Notes: a model not told the origin generated them from the letters alone. Shown: positions 1-7,007, numbered from the stretch's first letter. The stretch: 8,243 nucleotides of DNA from Desulfobacteraceae bacterium (GCA_013203195.1 JABMQM010000219.1:1-8243); one strand, 5' to 3'. Program-made: numbers and translations.

Positions 1-925
1 GCAGTGCAGTATTCTGTCGGCGCTCCTGATCGAGATTTGCACTTAAGAACGGCTGGTTGTCATAAAGGAGCTTTTCAGCCGTCTGCCACTCAGAAGGGTT
101 TAAAGCCGCCACGATAAGGTCGTAGGTTTCCCATGCCAATATTTCCTGCTGTACTTCTTTTGCTGTGATTTCATCTTTCTGGATATCGGAAGCATCAGAT
201 TCGATCGAGCTGTCGCCATGTTTATAAACGGTCTTGACATAATATTCATCTACCTGTCCGCTGGTTCGGGGCACTTTGACATGCGTCTCTTTAACCTGCC
301 CAAAAAGCTCTTCATTTATAAACAGCTTGTAGCCTACCGGTTCTCGGGCTGTTGCCGGCCGTTTCCAACCCACGATATTTTTATCGTTTTCACGTTGCAT
401 ATAAAGGCCGTCCGGGGCGGTAGGCAGAAAGCTGATTTTTATTTGATAAACCCGATTATCCAAAGAGTAGATGACGGCGGCGTACTTGTTGATATTCGAC
501 TCTAAGATTTCGTAATTTTGATCATTTACCAGAGGGATGTGGTCAATACCAAGATAAAAAGAGATACTGCTGCCGGTCTTGGGGAGCCATAATTCTAAAT
601 TATCGTTGCTGATATTGCTTATGGTCCCGAAGGTCTCCTGATAGCTGATAAGGCCGGCCTTGATCTTTTCCTGCATATTACTGTCAAAGACCTGTTTTAA
701 AATGATCGTGTTTCTGATCATTTTCTTTTCGGAGGCGTCGCTTTCGGCAAGTTTTTTGAATAAAATTTTGAGAGGGTAATCCTGATAAGGGATCTTTTGG
801 GCCTCGAATTTCTTTTTGGTTATAAAATCAACTGCAAAGGCAGAAGTGCTGTGCAGGCATGTTAAAAACATCCCCAAAAGAATAATTAGCGATATTTTAG
901 CAAATTTTCCTGTTTGATTTTTCAT
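1..925 (-). CDS. Exported protein with a fibronectin-III-like segment, 3' end beyond the window
   Basis: This is an open frame of 308 complete codons from an ATG at 925-923 to the window edge, with no stop. Residues 1-31 form a signal peptide: a basic start, a hydrophobic run at about 11-23, and a likely cleavage after AFA before VDF. Residues about 170-247 resemble a fibronectin type III domain, with a W-x-R-P strand (IVGWKRP), then GYKLFINEELF, and finally EYYVKTVYKHGDSSIESDAS. The part before it (32-165) looks mixed alpha/beta, and the part after it (250-308) looks helical. A GGG-containing Shine-Dalgarno overlaps the stop codon of the ABC ATPase gene only 9 bp upstream, so the two are almost certainly co-translated. 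There is a Cys at residue 23, but the residues before it do not make a proper lipobox, so I expect a soluble periplasmic or surface protein. Its function is unknown; the FN3 fold suggests protein contacts, possibly with the transporter or the vWA protein. Confidence 0.88.
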   Translation of the reverse strand, partial: MKNQTGKFAKISLIILLGMFLTCLHSTSAFAVDFITKKKFEAQKIPYQDYPLKILFKKLAESDASEKKMIRNTIILKQVFDSNMQEKIKAGLISYQETFGTISNISNDNLELWLPKTGSSISFYLGIDHIPLVNDQNYEILESNINKYAAVIYSLDNRVYQIKISFLPTAPDGLYMQRENDKNIVGWKRPATAREPVGYKLFINEELFGQVKETHVKVPRTSGQVDEYYVKTVYKHGDSSIESDASDIQKDEITAKEVQQEILAWETYDLIVAALNPSEWQTAEKLLYDNQPFLSANLDQERRQNTAL

Positions 926-934
926 TTTTTCCCT

Positions 935-1753
935 TTACACTCCAGGTTCCTTTTTAAGAAAGCTGGTTGCTGACATTTCTTTTTGAACTTGCTGTATCTG
1001 CCGGCCAAAAAAATCTTGCGGATCATTATTTTCAAATATTTCTATGTGCCGAGCGTTGATATTGGTAGGGCTGTTTTTTTGCCGGTTTTCGGTAACAACC
1101 AGCAGCGTGTTTAAATGCTTAAAGTTCTTATCGTCCTTAATCTTTTTACCTATCCAATGGTCGATGAAAAAGACGGTGGCAAGGTCTTTCCGATAAGCTC
1201 TTTGCAGGGTCATCCAAAAATAGTGACGTCTTTCGGCATCCAGATTCGAGAGCGGTTCATCTAAAAACCAAACGGGCTTTTTTGCATCCAAGACTATATC
1301 CATTAATACTTTCTGCTGCTGGCCGCCTGAAAGCAGATCCGGATATTCATGGGCAGAGAAAGCGGCGGCTTTTTGCCGGTCGGATCCATTTAAAACCATA
1401 TAATTGTCACGTGTGGAAACAGGGAGGAAAAAGGCTTTTTGAGGGAAGATGCAAAAACTCTTTTCCCTGATTTCGGCAGCCCTGATGTAATTAAAACCCT
1501 TGGCATTATATGTTTCGTCGTTAAATTTGATTGTTCCCTTATCAGGGCCGGATGCTCCTCCAATGTTGCCAATTGTTAATGCCAGCATGTTGAGCAGGGT
1601 TGTTTTACCGGAGCCGTTATCTCCGTACAGATAGTAGGCGCCCTGCTTAAATTCAAGGGTGTCGCCGCTTTCCAGAGTAAAAGTAATGCTGAATGAGTCG
1701 TCCTGGGTCAATATTAAAGGAAATGTAACCTCAAAACGGTCGGCCTTCGACAT
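935..1753 (-). CDS. ABC transporter ATP-binding protein, MacB/LolD-like
   Basis: This 272-residue cytoplasmic ATPase has every ABC motif: Walker A GDNGSGKTT (residues 44-52), Q-loop in CIFPQ (Q105), signature LLSGGQQQK (about 140-148), Walker B VWFLDEP with catalytic E166, D-loop SNLD, and H-loop in FFIDH (H199). The sequence after the Q-loop (FFLPVSTRDN) is the type seen in the MacB/LolD/FtsE group, which fits the neighbouring permease. The tail beyond residue 215 is longer than in a minimal ATPase. I start it at the ATG at 1753 because AAGG lies 8 nt upstream and the gap to the permease stop is 10 bp. An upstream in-frame ATG at 1786 would add 11 residues and overlap the permease by 23 bp, but has no visible ribosome site. 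It probably powers movements of the adjacent membrane protein rather than classical import. It could be an export or lipoprotein-release ATPase; the substrate is unknown. Confidence 0.93.
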   Translation of the reverse strand: MSKADRFEVTFPLILTQDDSFSITFTLESGDTLEFKQGAYYLYGDNGSGKTTLLNMLALTIGNIGGASGPDKGTIKFNDETYNAKGFNYIRAAEIREKSFCIFPQKAFFLPVSTRDNYMVLNGSDRQKAAAFSAHEYPDLLSGGQQQKVLMDIVLDAKKPVWFLDEPLSNLDAERRHYFWMTLQRAYRKDLATVFFIDHWIGKKIKDDKNFKHLNTLLVVTENRQKNSPTNINARHIEIFENNDPQDFFGRQIQQVQKEMSATSFLKKEPGV

Positions 1754-1763
1754 AAGTTCAACC

Positions 1764-3218
1764 TTATCTTCCTTTGTGCAATGCATGTAGGTTCAGGGTG
1801 TTGCCGGTAAACGGGCTGAAACACCACTTGTTAATGGGGTGAAAAGCTGCGGCCGCAGAAAAAAAAGTTATTGCCAGCGGCAGCGCAATGTGAGCCGAGG
1901 CCCCCAAGTCACCGAAAATCGAATACAGAAGATAGGCCGCAAGAATACCCCCTTTGACAAACAGCATCAGTAAGACCGGCAGCAGCCAAAAGATGAATAA
2001 CAGCTCCCTGATTCTGTTTTTGAACATAAACAGGAAAGCAATTTCGGTTTTCAAATGGATAAATGCAAAAAGCGATATCATAAAAGGAAAAGCAATCCCC
2101 ATGGATAAATCCGTGAGATAGAAATTTATATGGTTGGAACGGATATCATCATTGATATTCTTTACCTTATCTTTCAAGATATGCGACTTTTCATAAGAAT
2201 AAAGGTAGTGCCCCTGAGAATGCAGCTGATCGATGTAATCCATAAAGTCGGTTTTTATATCGATATTTTGATACATCAGCCAGTTCCAGCGAGGTTCTAA
2301 TACCTGCGGAACATAGAAGGGGACGTATCTGGGATAGGCATCGATGTCTTGATACATTACGTTATCCTGATATATTTGGGGGATAGCCAAATCTGCTTTG
2401 TCGGTTTTGATGGCCCCATCCTTTTCATAACTGACTGATTCCGCCAAATCGATAATATCGGTAGTGTTGTCGTATTTGATGTTTGTCAATATGTGTAAAA
2501 AATTCAAAGGAATAATACATTCCACTCTGCTCAGGTATGGGTTCGGCATATGATTTGGGTTCAGGGGGATTCTTTTAATATTGTCGATAATAGATTTTTT
2601 AATAGAATTATAAACATCAATTCTTTTATCCCAGACGTTTTCCCTTATCATATCGGCAAGGTCGATTAAATCAAATCTGAGTGTGTTGTGCCTGCCCGCA
2701 ATAACAGCCTCATTGAGTGCGGTGCCGTTGTGATCAATATAATTGTTTCTGACTTTTACGGTATAATCGTCGGTGCGCTCTTTTACAAAAAAGTCATCGA
2801 CAAAGCTTTGGATATGATAAACGCTGTACAACAAATTGATGGCGTCTTTGTTGCCGGAGCTGTCCGGGTGACTTGTTGCGGATGGAGTAAAAAAGTGAAT
2901 AAACAGATTGTTTTGATAGATAAAGGCCTGCTTGACAATTTCCGCGCCGAGATGCCGTAGTTTCCGGTAGTGCCCGGCAAGAAATCGTCCAAAACTATTT
3001 TGGGAGCGCATACGCACAAAAAAGACTTTGAAAGCCTTTTGGTTTACGATTTCTTTTTTCAACATCTCTGCTTTGTGGAATTTATTTACGTAGCTGAATG
3101 TATTAAAGCCCATCATTACCAAGAAGGCTATTACGAGGCAGACGAATCGCTTTCTTGTGGACTTTCTGAAGAGCATCTTAAGACACACAACCAGCAGTTT
3201 GTGAAAGTCATTTGTCAT
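1764..3218 (-). CDS. ABC permease with MacB/FtsX-like layout and large periplasmic domain
   Basis: This 484-residue inner-membrane protein shows four hydrophobic segments: TM1 at about 25-42, then about 330 residues with no TM, then TM2 at about 372-390, TM3 at about 405-435 and TM4 at about 442-460. A single helix, a big outside domain and three clustered helices is the layout of MacB, LolC/E and FtsX (type VII ABC proteins). The cytoplasmic stretch after TM2 (TEIAFLFMFKNRIRELLFIF) sits where that family has its coupling region with the RE-x-G-x-LRALG motif, although the wording has drifted. The periplasmic domain (43-370) is rich in Asp, Asn, Tyr and Ile and matches no family I know. By homology such proteins pass ATP-driven movement across the membrane to periplasmic partners. 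The start at 3218 has no clear Shine-Dalgarno, and ATG codons at residues 15 and 35 are alternatives. With one permease gene, it would presumably act as a homodimer. Confidence 0.85.
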   Translation of the reverse strand: MTNDFHKLLVVCLKMLFRKSTRKRFVCLVIAFLVMMGFNTFSYVNKFHKAEMLKKEIVNQKAFKVFFVRMRSQNSFGRFLAGHYRKLRHLGAEIVKQAFIYQNNLFIHFFTPSATSHPDSSGNKDAINLLYSVYHIQSFVDDFFVKERTDDYTVKVRNNYIDHNGTALNEAVIAGRHNTLRFDLIDLADMIRENVWDKRIDVYNSIKKSIIDNIKRIPLNPNHMPNPYLSRVECIIPLNFLHILTNIKYDNTTDIIDLAESVSYEKDGAIKTDKADLAIPQIYQDNVMYQDIDAYPRYVPFYVPQVLEPRWNWLMYQNIDIKTDFMDYIDQLHSQGHYLYSYEKSHILKDKVKNINDDIRSNHINFYLTDLSMGIAFPFMISLFAFIHLKTEIAFLFMFKNRIRELLFIFWLLPVLLMLFVKGGILAAYLLYSIFGDLGASAHIALPLAITFFSAAAAFHPINKWCFSPFTGNTLNLHALHKGR

Positions 3219-3226
3219 TAGTTCGG

Positions 3227-3266
3227 GGTTCTGCCGTCTACGCTGAAGCTACGCCGTGCCAAGGGG
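3227..3266. repeat. Dispersed repeat of about 30 bp, one copy
   Basis: This copy shares GGTTC-N-GCCGTCT (3227-3239) and an exact 20-bp block (3247-3266, AGCTACGCCGTG then CCAAGGGG) with the double copy at 7008-7076. The middle differs. In both places the unit is followed within 20 bp by a heptad array, with TCTGGGT-Y-ACT at the junction, so repeat and array appear to travel as one compound element. It lies just upstream of the permease start on the minus strand. Confidence 0.75.
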
Positions 3267-3271
3267 TTCTG

Positions 3272-3346
3272 GGTTACTAATAATCAATAATTCACTGATA
3301 ACTGTTCACTGCTTACTGCTTACCCCTGATCCCTGATCGCTGGTGG
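3272..3346. repeat. Heptad (period-7) repeat array ending at a stop codon
   Basis: From 3291 eight consecutive 7-mers can be read to 3346: TTCACTG, ATAACTG, TTCACTG and so on, degrading to CTGATCC and CTGGTGG. A single looser unit, GGTTACT, lies at 3272-3278. The array stops exactly where the TAG stop codon of the 292-residue gene begins (3349-3347). It fills most of the gap between that gene and the permease, so it will be transcribed if the five genes form one operon. Confidence 0.8.
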
Positions 3347-4225
3347 CTAGATATCTCCGTACGTCCAGAGAGTTATTATCATGTTTCTGCTCATACCGAT
3401 TTCATATGCATATATTTTTAATTCTCTTGAATATTTCTTGCCGAATCTGGAAACGATGATTACCTGGTCGGCAAAATCGGTTCCATGAAGAGATTTCAGA
3501 TTATCAAGCACTCTCTGGTAATATTCCAGGGTGTCGTTTTCCAGGGAGAGCCCCATTTTGTCGGTATCCAGCTTTTCGATATCCTGATAAATTTTGAAAT
3601 AGTAGCTGTTATAGTTGCCGGCTTCATAGTAATAGAAATTATGGGAGAAATCCGGACTTTTCAGCAAGCGTTTAACGCTCCCATAGTATTTTCGCAGATC
3701 GGCATCGAAACTGTTAAAATCGTAAAATAAAAATCGTTTGGAGCCGCTGCGGATAATGCCCTCTTCATCGCTCAAGGTTACTGCGGCGATATGATCGATG
3801 TTCAGTGTCGGATAATATTCGCTGCTGTCAAGCTTGACCCTGACCGGTCCGTTCAGGATGCGATAGCGGATATCCTGCTGGCTGCGGTCATAGGCAAATT
3901 CGATCTGAAATTTTCCCTTGTAACGGTTTTTAATAACCAGCTGCAGATCATAATTGCGCAGAGATGACGGAGGATCGGCAACCAGTTCCCAATAACCTAA
4001 CTCCCCAAGAGAGATCGACTCCTGCTTGGCATTTTCGATCAGGGCTAAAAAATTATAACCGGCAGTAGTGCCGGTTAAGCCGACCTTAAAAACGCGGTTG
4101 TTATCGTTGCTCAGTTGTATGCTCCGGCCTTTAAAGAGTGTATCCGCGTGGATCTCACCGGCTAATGCCCAGCCGGCTAACAGGAAGATACAGAACCATT
4201 TGACGGGGTGTAATTTTGTTTTCAT
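3347..4225 (-). CDS. Exported protein of unknown family
   Basis: I do not recognise this 292-residue protein. Residues 1-27 form a clear signal peptide: MKTKLHPVK, then the hydrophobic WFCIFLLAGWALAG, with likely cleavage after EIHA before DT. There is no lipobox and no further TM helix, so it should be periplasmic. The first half (30-150) looks beta-rich, and the second half contains an unusual Tyr-rich stretch (FYYYEAGNYNSYYFKIY, about residues 197-213) followed by a helical region. No catalytic motif is evident. I prefer the ATG at 4225; a GTG at 4243 in the same frame would add six residues encoded by the heptad repeat upstream. Neither has a Shine-Dalgarno, so translation may be weak or depend on RNA structure formed by the repeats. 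It lies between the vWA gene and the ABC permease on the same strand, which suggests a shared role. Confidence 0.85.
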   Translation of the reverse strand: MKTKLHPVKWFCIFLLAGWALAGEIHADTLFKGRSIQLSNDNNRVFKVGLTGTTAGYNFLALIENAKQESISLGELGYWELVADPPSSLRNYDLQLVIKNRYKGKFQIEFAYDRSQQDIRYRILNGPVRVKLDSSEYYPTLNIDHIAAVTLSDEEGIIRSGSKRFLFYDFNSFDADLRKYYGSVKRLLKSPDFSHNFYYYEAGNYNSYYFKIYQDIEKLDTDKMGLSLENDTLEYYQRVLDNLKSLHGTDFADQVIIVSRFGKKYSRELKIYAYEIGMSRNMIITLWTYGDI

Positions 4226-4237
4226 AGGATGTATGCT

Positions 4238-4286
4238 GGTCACTGGTTACTGGATACTGGTCACTGGATACTGGTCACTGATAACT
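4238..4286. repeat. Heptad (period-7) repeat array, seven units
   Basis: There are seven perfect-register 7-mers without interruption. The order is GGTCACT, GGTTACT, GGATACT, GGTCACT, GGATACT, GGTCACT, GATAACT, and the register is lost at GGATTTT. Rotated by two bases, the units are TCACTGG, TTACTGG, ATACTGG or TAACTGG. The array starts 12 bp upstream of the ATG of the 292-residue gene, where a ribosome site would be expected, and it contains that gene's alternative GTG start. Confidence 0.9.
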
Positions 4287-4334
4287 GGATTTTAAAAGTA
4301 AGTTATCCTTATTTTATCCAGTAACCAGTATCCA
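4251..4334 (-). other. Inverted repeat: 20-bp arms with one mismatch
   Basis: Bases 4251-4270 match the reverse complement of 4315-4334 at 19 of 20 positions, with a 44-bp loop. The arms are made of heptad units placed in opposite orientations. In the minus-strand transcript this would be a strong stem-loop between the vWA gene and the 292-residue gene. It could stabilise an mRNA end or attenuate read-through. No U-tract follows the stem as in a standard terminator. Confidence 0.7.
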
Positions 4335-4354
4335 GGATCACTTCTCACTGATCA
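4313..4354. repeat. Heptad (period-7) array in opposite orientation, starting in a stop codon
   Basis: Read on the minus strand from the vWA gene's TGA stop (4354-4352), six 7-mers follow in register: TGATCAG, TGAGAAG, TGATCCT, GGATACT, GGTTACT, GGATAAA. The stop codon is itself the first three bases of the first unit. The last units match those at 4238-4286 but on the other strand, which creates the inverted repeat between them. Confidence 0.75.
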
Positions 4355-6679
4355 CGGACCGGGGGCATAAAGCTCTCCGACCTTTAGATACATAAATTTA
4401 CGTTGTATGGCCTGGTTAAAGGAATTGAGGTGGAACCCTCGCTTGGAAATATATTCCGCCAGGGGACCTTTATCCTCGCCCAGGGTTTTGTTCCAGAGAA
4501 TCTCTTTCCCGGGTTCTTTGCTGGTTAAGGCTTTATAAAATGCCGCATCCGCTGATTGGAAGGTTCTTTTTTCGATAAGAGGTTTAATATGATCGTATAG
4601 TTTTCTGCATCTTTCGATATCGTCAACACTCACCAGTGAATTTATAATAATCAGTTTTTTAAGATCGGACAGAGAAACATCATCCTGAGTTCTGACCGCC
4701 CTTAAAAAAGACTCTACCGGTTTGGCCGGAATTGCGATGCGCTGATCCCAAACGGTGGGGTCCTCAACATTCTTTACATATTTAACGACATGATTCAGCA
4801 CCTGAATTTTGCGATTGCTCCATTTTTGCATTTCCGTCAATAGTTTTTGATCTGAAAAATAGAGGATAATGTCTTTGGGCATCTCTCCAGCGCCCTGGGT
4901 TTTAAAAACATGATCGACGTAAGCCTGGATTCCGTCCAAAAGTCGTTTGTGCTGTTTGGTGAAATCCTCTTGCCGTTCTTGCTTTGATTTCAGCTTTTCA
5001 GCTTTGAATTCGAATTTTCTAAAGGTGACATCTTGGCCTTCAAGATTACCGGCTTCAAACCGGGCGATCAGGTCTTTTAAATTACGGTAGGCATCGTCCG
5101 GAGTGTCGTTCAAATTGGCGGGGGTCCGGATACCGTGGTCGGTCGGATAGATAAAGTAGACGCTCAGATTAAGATCCAGCGCTTTTTGGGTAACATAGGA
5201 TAAGGTTTCTTCGGACAGGTCATTGGGCCCGGCATCCGTTATGACAAAAAGCAGTTTTGCATGCAAAGGAAGGATCTGCCGTTCTTTTTGTAAGGATTCG
5301 ATTTCATGAAGGACTTTGACCATGGCCCGCATCAGAGGCTCGGCGTAATCACGGTCTCCAGAGCCCTTGACAAAGGTGAGGTTCTCGGGCCTTTTGACCC
5401 GGATAAAATTGGGTTCGGCTTTAATATCTTTGTAGCTTGCGGGTGAATCCCAGTATGCAAAGACGCGGTTCATTCTTAATCCAATACCTTTTTGCCTCAT
5501 ATCCTGAACGCTTTTATTAAAAGACTTCACATAGTCGCCAAAAGGGCGCATACTTTCGGATACGTCCAATAAAAAGAAGGTATTTAAGTTTCTTTTGATG
5601 GAACTGGAGAGCAGCCGCATGAGCCTGGGCGTAAAGGCGCCCGGAATGAACACCTTGGCATAAGAATCGTCTTTGGTGTACTGCGGGTGGGTTAACTGGG
5701 GAAACCCGAAATGAGTATAAAATTTATGCAGGCTCTCCTGATCGAGTTTTTCCACGATGTCCCGAAAGAGCCTTTCTTTTAAATAAACATGCTCTACGTA
5801 AAATTTGTTGATTTCACCAGCTTCCAAAGACTCGTCTTTACCCTCCTGGTCATTGAAAAATGGTACCGGCTGCAAGGGATGGTAATAGAGCCTGGATCTC
5901 CACAGGGTGATATACTTTTTTTCGACCCAGCCGATGATTCCGATATCCTCTCGATTACTCCTGTAGTCGAATTCGTTAAAATCCTGGGCCAGCAGGTAAT
6001 AGCCGTTTTGATAATCGAGTACTTTGTAAAAATCATAATCCACAAGGCTTTCCGGAGGAGTTGCCGAGTCCTTTTTATGATCTTGCCAGCTGTTCCAAAT
6101 TGTAGGGAATTCATTGGCTTCGCCCGGCAGGCTTAGGAAGCCGTATACAGGAATGAAAGCTCTGTTTTTATCCAGCAGGGCATTGTACCAGAGAAATCCT
6201 TTCTCGAAATCAGACACATTAAGCGTAAATATCTTTTTATCCCTTTGCCTTACTATTTTAAGCTCCTGTTTATCCCAATCGATTTCAACAACGTAAAAAA
6301 CTTCCTGGAATTGGATTTTATCCTGTGGATAAAGGCTTTCCAGACCGCTATAAGGGAAGAAAGCTTTGGCGTGGGAGATGTAGAATATACCCTCATTGGG
6401 ATCGGCGCTAAAAGCGTACCCTGCACCGTGTTTTTTTTCAACCGCGCTGCGGGCCGAGGCCCATAGATTCATGTCAAGTTCGTGATAAATACGCTTGATC
6501 GTGTTCATGAAGCCGTCGGGTTTGAATTGCCCTTCCCAATCATGATCAATTGAACTGGGACATTTAATATTTACCCGACGGTCAGCATTCAAATCGGGCG
6601 GAATGGCGTTTGCCGGACTATGGGCTAACAAAAATGCCCCGGTAAACAGGAAAATAATCATTTTCTTAAAGCAGGTCAT
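4352..6679 (-). CDS. Exported SH3-like and von Willebrand factor A domain protein
   Basis: This 775-residue protein starts with a signal peptide (MTCFKKMIIFLFTGAFLLA, cleavage likely after ANA at 25), so it works outside the inner membrane. Residues about 170-270 look like a bacterial SH3/GW-type segment: FIPVYGFLSLPGE, then FYKVLDYQNGYYLLAQ, then IIGWVEKKYITLWRSRLYY. Residues about 365-530 form a vWA domain with the MIDAS motif FFLLDVSESM (D372, S374, S376) and the later strand LLFVITDAGPND (D482). The usual loop-2 Thr is absent; KGSGDRDYAEPL (438-449) carries Asp there, as in vWA domains of the GGGD-x-PE type. Residues 545-590 are highly charged and probably coiled coil, and the C-terminal part has no recognised domain. 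The start is firm: a strong Shine-Dalgarno precedes the ATG. As first gene of the probable operon it may be a metal-dependent adhesion or sensing partner of the ABC complex. SH3-like plus vWA also recalls the periplasmic part of T6SS PpkA and, less surely, TssR of Bacteroidota. Confidence 0.9.
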   Translation of the reverse strand: MTCFKKMIIFLFTGAFLLAHSPANAIPPDLNADRRVNIKCPSSIDHDWEGQFKPDGFMNTIKRIYHELDMNLWASARSAVEKKHGAGYAFSADPNEGIFYISHAKAFFPYSGLESLYPQDKIQFQEVFYVVEIDWDKQELKIVRQRDKKIFTLNVSDFEKGFLWYNALLDKNRAFIPVYGFLSLPGEANEFPTIWNSWQDHKKDSATPPESLVDYDFYKVLDYQNGYYLLAQDFNEFDYRSNREDIGIIGWVEKKYITLWRSRLYYHPLQPVPFFNDQEGKDESLEAGEINKFYVEHVYLKERLFRDIVEKLDQESLHKFYTHFGFPQLTHPQYTKDDSYAKVFIPGAFTPRLMRLLSSSIKRNLNTFFLLDVSESMRPFGDYVKSFNKSVQDMRQKGIGLRMNRVFAYWDSPASYKDIKAEPNFIRVKRPENLTFVKGSGDRDYAEPLMRAMVKVLHEIESLQKERQILPLHAKLLFVITDAGPNDLSEETLSYVTQKALDLNLSVYFIYPTDHGIRTPANLNDTPDDAYRNLKDLIARFEAGNLEGQDVTFRKFEFKAEKLKSKQERQEDFTKQHKRLLDGIQAYVDHVFKTQGAGEMPKDIILYFSDQKLLTEMQKWSNRKIQVLNHVVKYVKNVEDPTVWDQRIAIPAKPVESFLRAVRTQDDVSLSDLKKLIIINSLVSVDDIERCRKLYDHIKPLIEKRTFQSADAAFYKALTSKEPGKEILWNKTLGEDKGPLAEYISKRGFHLNSFNQAIQRKFMYLKVGELYAPGP

Positions 6680-6682
6680 TTT

Positions 6683-6690
6683 TCACCTCC
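6683..6690 (-). promoter_or_regulatory. Strong ribosome binding site of the vWA gene
   Basis: The minus strand reads GGAGGTGA followed by three bases and the ATG at 6679. It is the only near-perfect Shine-Dalgarno in the five-gene set and fixes the start of the vWA gene. Confidence 0.85.
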
Positions 6691-6860
6691 GCTACCTTAT
6701 TTAGCTCAATGATTCCGACGACGGGATTTCGCTTTGCTCAACCCCGGTGCCGGTATCTTAGACTTTCAAATCTGCTGCACCCGCAAGTTAGGGTAAACTT
6801 AAAACCGGATGTGGCGGTCTGCCAAATACAAGGATTGCTTACCTATTCGGGCTCAATTGA
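6691..6860 (-). other. Long 5' leader of the vWA gene
   Basis: If the promoter at 6861-6889 is used, transcription starts near 6854 and leaves an untranslated leader of about 175 nt. It has a GC-rich patch (6740-6757, containing CCCCGGTGCCGG) and a CGACGACGGG run at 6717-6726. I compared it by eye with common riboswitch cores and saw no convincing match. No ORF with a ribosome site was seen. Confidence 0.35.
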
Positions 6861-6889
6861 GGTATAGTGAATTAAAGCTTTGGAGTCAA
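6861..6889 (-). promoter_or_regulatory. Sigma70-like promoter driving the vWA-ABC gene set
   Basis: On the minus strand, a -35 box TTGACT (6889-6884) is followed by a 17-bp spacer and a -10 box TATACC (6866-6861). This is five of six and four of six matches to consensus with ideal spacing. It faces the vWA gene, and no better candidate was seen closer to the gene. Confidence 0.55.
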
Positions 6890-6947
6890 TCAAAAACGTG
6901 ATCGGCATTTGGCCCTCGGAGAAAGCAAGTTGCGGGGATTTGGGTGC

Positions 6948-6976
6948 TTGATAACCGCTGCAGGAATTGGTATAAG
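6948..6976 (+). promoter_or_regulatory. Sigma70-like promoter driving the YkgJ-type gene
   Basis: The -35 box TTGATA (6948-6953), a 17-bp spacer and the -10 box TATAAG (6971-6976) each match consensus at five of six bases. Transcription would begin near 6983, giving a leader of about 137 nt that contains the tandem 30-bp repeat and the short heptad array. It diverges from the promoter at 6861-6889. Confidence 0.6.
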
Positions 6977-7007
6977 TGGTTTAAAACGTACGCATGATAG
7001 CGGTCAG

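Noticed and set aside
218..505. Plus-strand open frame of 95 codons near the left edge
   Set aside because: It is antisense to the FN3-like exported protein gene, which runs unbroken through the same bases and has a signal peptide and an operon-style start.
850..925. Lipoprotein signal in the FN3-like protein (Cys at residue 23)
   Set aside because: The residues before the Cys (FLT) do not fit the usual lipobox, while a normal cleavage site AFA follows at 29-31.
4238..4354. CRISPR-like array
   Set aside because: The units are 7 bp and contiguous with no spacers, and there are no cas genes in the window.
5794..6136. Open frames over 100 codons on both strands inside the vWA gene
   Set aside because: Both overlap a long, well-supported gene in other frames and have no recognisable domains or ribosome sites.
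4352..6679. Firm naming of the vWA protein as TssR or as a PpkA fragment
   Set aside because: The domain order is reminiscent, but no kinase domain, TM anchor or other T6SS component is visible, and the resemblance rests on memory of these families rather than an alignment.
6691..6860. Riboswitch in the vWA leader
   Set aside because: The leader is long and has GC-rich patches, but I could not match it to the conserved core of any riboswitch class I know.
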